From: Motilibacter aurantiacus
Lineage (GTDB): Bacteria > Actinomycetota > Actinomycetes > Motilibacterales > Motilibacteraceae
Assembly (NCBI RefSeq): GCF_011250645.1
Contig: NZ_JAANNO010000005.1
Span: 292,382-351,088, forward strand
Length of the DNA: 58,707 bases
Reading direction: 5' to 3'
The position numbers were made by a program, and so were the translations under genes. The notes below the pieces were generated by a model. That model did not search any database, had not been told where the DNA came from, and saw only the letters and a list, made by a program, of their open reading frames with translations. Position 1 is the first letter of the stretch. The number at the start of each line of letters is the position of its first letter. This document shows, piece after piece, positions 57,117-58,707 of the stretch.

Positions 57117-58097
57117 ATGCGCTACCTGGACGTCGACACCGCCAAGCCGGTCTCCGCGATCGGCCTGGGCACCTGGCAGTTCGGCTCGGCCGAGTGGGGC
57201 TACGGCTCGGAGTACGCCGACGACACCGCCCGGGCGATCGTCCGCCGGGCGGTCGAGCTCGGCGTCACGCTCTTCGACACCGCGGAGGTGTACGCCCGCG
57301 GCCGCAGCGAGCGCATCCTCGGTGCCGCGCTCCAGGCCGCCGGCGCGGACCCCGACCGGGTCTTCCTGGCCACGAAGATCCTGCCGGTGCTGCCCGTGGC
57401 GCCGGTGGTGGAGCAGCGGGCCGTCGCCAGCGCCGCGCGGCTGCTGGCCCGGCGGCTGGACCTCTACCAGGTTCACCAGCCCAACCCTGTCGTACGCGAC
57501 CGCACGACGATGCGCGGAATGCGGGCGCTGCAGACGGTGGGCCTGGTCGGCGAGGTCGGCGTCAGCAACTACTCGCTCGACCGCTGGCAGCAGGCCGAGG
57601 AGGAGCTGGGCTCCCGCGTGCTGTCGAACCAGGTGCAGTACAGCCTCGTCCGCCGCGACCCCGAGCGCGACCTGATCCCGTACGCCCGGGAGCGCGGCCG
57701 CGTCGTCATCGCCTTCAGCCCGCTCGCGCAGGGCCTGCTCTCCGGCCGCTACTCCCCCGACGACCGGCCGACCGGCGGCGTGCGCGCCCTCAACCGGCAC
57801 TTCCTGCCGGAGAACCTGCGCCGCTCCGCCCGCCTGCTCGACACGCTGCGCGAGGTCGCCGACGCGCACGAGGCGAAGCCTGCGCAGATCGCGCTCGCCT
57901 GGGTGATCCGCGACCCGCACGTGGTCGCCATCCCCGGCGCCTCGTCGGTGGAGCAGCTGGAGAGGAACGCGGCCGCGGCCGACATCGTGCTCGCGCCCGA
58001 CGAGGTCGAGGCGCTGAGCGCGGCGGCCGAGGCGTACGAGCCGACGACCGGTGCCGCCACCGTCACGGAGCTGCTGCGGTCGCGGCTGGGGCGGTAG
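57117..58097 (+). CDS. Aldo/keto reductase
   Basis: A 326-residue NAD(P)H-dependent oxidoreductase with a TIM-barrel fold. The catalytic tetrad is visible: Asp and Tyr in TLFDTAEVYARG (~54-59), Lys in FLATKILPVL (~85) and His in YQVHQPNPV (~121). The cofactor loop is in IAFSPLAQGLLSGRYSPDD (~198) and the C-terminal IPGASSVEQLERN (~271). The substrate is unknown. ATG 57117 lies 10 bases after the antiporter stop, so they may share a transcript. Confidence 0.92.
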   Translation: MRYLDVDTAKPVSAIGLGTWQFGSAEWGYGSEYADDTARAIVRRAVELGVTLFDTAEVYARGRSERILGAALQAAGADPDRVFLATKILPVLPVAPVVEQRAVASAARLLARRLDLYQVHQPNPVVRDRTTMRGMRALQTVGLVGEVGVSNYSLDRWQQAEEELGSRVLSNQVQYSLVRRDPERDLIPYARERGRVVIAFSPLAQGLLSGRYSPDDRPTGGVRALNRHFLPENLRRSARLLDTLREVADAHEAKPAQIALAWVIRDPHVVAIPGASSVEQLERNAAAADIVLAPDEVEALSAAAEAYEPTTGAATVTELLRSRLGR

Positions 58098-58100
58098 CTC

Positions 58101-58559
58101 GTGGGCGTTGAGACTCTGGCGCTGCCGCCGCTGCTCGGTCCCGTCCGGCGGGCCCTGCGTCTGCGCACGCGGCCCATGCGCGGCGTGCCCCGGCTGCGCG
58201 GCGCCGTGCTCGAGCAGCGCCGTGGTGCCTTCGTGCGCCGGGTGCCGTTGCGCGGAGCCACCGTCGAGCTGGTCCCCGCGCGCCCGGGCCGGCTGCTCCT
58301 GCGCGCGACAGCCGGGCGGAGCATCGAGGTGGAGCTGCTGCGGGTGCGGCCCGGCGGCGGGCGCAGCCAACCCGTCGGCGAGCTGCTGGCGCTTGCCGAT
58401 GCCGTGCCGGCGGGGCCGGTGGCCCTTGCCCTGCGCGAGCAGGCGGCGTACCTGAGCCGAGGGCTGGCGCTGCCGGACTTCTCGCCGCTTGCTGCTCAGG
58501 TGGGCAGGAGCGGCACCCGGCTCGGCGACATCGCCGACGGCATCGGCTCCCTGCCTTAG
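58101..58559 (+). CDS. Hypothetical Arg/Leu-rich protein
   Basis: A 152-residue open frame whose GTG lies three bases after the aldo/keto reductase stop codon (TAG). It is Arg-, Leu- and Ala-rich (RRVPLRGATVELVPARPG, then EVELLRVRPGGGRSQPVGEL), with no recognised domain, signal or helix. Position and codon pattern (strong G/C at third positions) support a real gene, but no family is recognised. The remaining bases to the window end (58560-58707) show no gene. Confidence 0.45.
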   Translation: MGVETLALPPLLGPVRRALRLRTRPMRGVPRLRGAVLEQRRGAFVRRVPLRGATVELVPARPGRLLLRATAGRSIEVELLRVRPGGGRSQPVGELLALADAVPAGPVALALREQAAYLSRGLALPDFSPLAAQVGRSGTRLGDIADGIGSLP

Positions 58560-58707
58560 GGCGGGGCACGACGGGGGGCGTGGGGTCGGGGCGTGAGCGG
58601 TCGGCTCGGGTGCCGTCGGTGGTCGGACGCGGCGCCTACTGGTGGTGCGGGGCGGTTGCACTGTCATGCCGATGACAGGGCGTCTGCACGGGTTGACGAT
58701 CTCGTCT

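Overview
The window is about 58.7 kb of very GC-rich DNA. It has many GTG starts, 4-bp GTGA/ATGA gene overlaps, TANNNT -10 boxes lying 6-8 bases before start codons, and a sepX/glpR-rimJ-mogA-moaC-glp-galU block. These point to an actinobacterium (class Actinomycetes). A genus cannot be fixed from the sequence, and no plasmid, phage or insertion-sequence genes are visible.

Region 1 (1-16 kb) is a Wzy-type exopolysaccharide (EPS) locus. It has several GT4/GT2 glycosyltransferases, a hexapeptide-repeat acyltransferase, an O-antigen-ligase/polymerase, a Wzz-plus-tyrosine-kinase chain-length regulator, and a very large secreted protein with a clan-A glycosidase domain, a discoidin domain and a Pro-Thr linker. 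A Wzx-like flippase and more glycosyltransferases follow at 20-26 kb.

Region 2 (16-31 kb) is the most interesting part. Interleaved with the EPS genes is a complete lasso-peptide gene set. Two very small precursor genes (28835-28966 and 29190-29324, minus strand) encode 43- and 44-residue peptides. Both have the YxxPxLxxxG...LT leader signature, an Asp at core position 9 and a C-terminal Phe-Ser. With them are a short Asn-synthetase-like cyclase, a transglutaminase-like leader peptidase (B2), a PqqD-like leader-binding protein (B1), an ABC exporter, an HprK-like kinase and an NTP_transf_5-type nucleotidyltransferase. The kinase, the nucleotidyltransferase and the C-terminal Ser suggest a phosphorylated, possibly further decorated, lasso peptide. 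An MmpS-like lipoprotein closes the operon, and a DUF6065-like gene sits divergently upstream of it.

Region 3 (31-48 kb) is mostly core chromosome: prs, glmU, tRNA-Gln(UUG), a UDP-xylose-synthase-like epimerase, a low-molecular-weight phosphatase, a fatty-acid desaturase with TetR and MarR regulators, an ABC-F protein, ispE, rsmA, a broken secreted-protein remnant, tatD, metG, rsmI, a PMT-family mannosyltransferase, a DUF3817 protein and tRNA-Ala(CGC).

Region 4 (48-58.7 kb) holds sepX/glpR, rimJ-like, mogA, moaC, moeA/glp, galU, a GAF-GGDEF diguanylate cyclase, 5-formyl-THF cyclo-ligase, a CPA1 antiporter with a TrkA-C domain, an aldo/keto reductase and an unknown protein. GalU, the epimerase and GlmU supply nucleotide sugars that the EPS locus could use. 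No CRISPR array or IS element was seen. The stretches without a gene are all under 300 bases and are covered below where they hold a recognisable signal.
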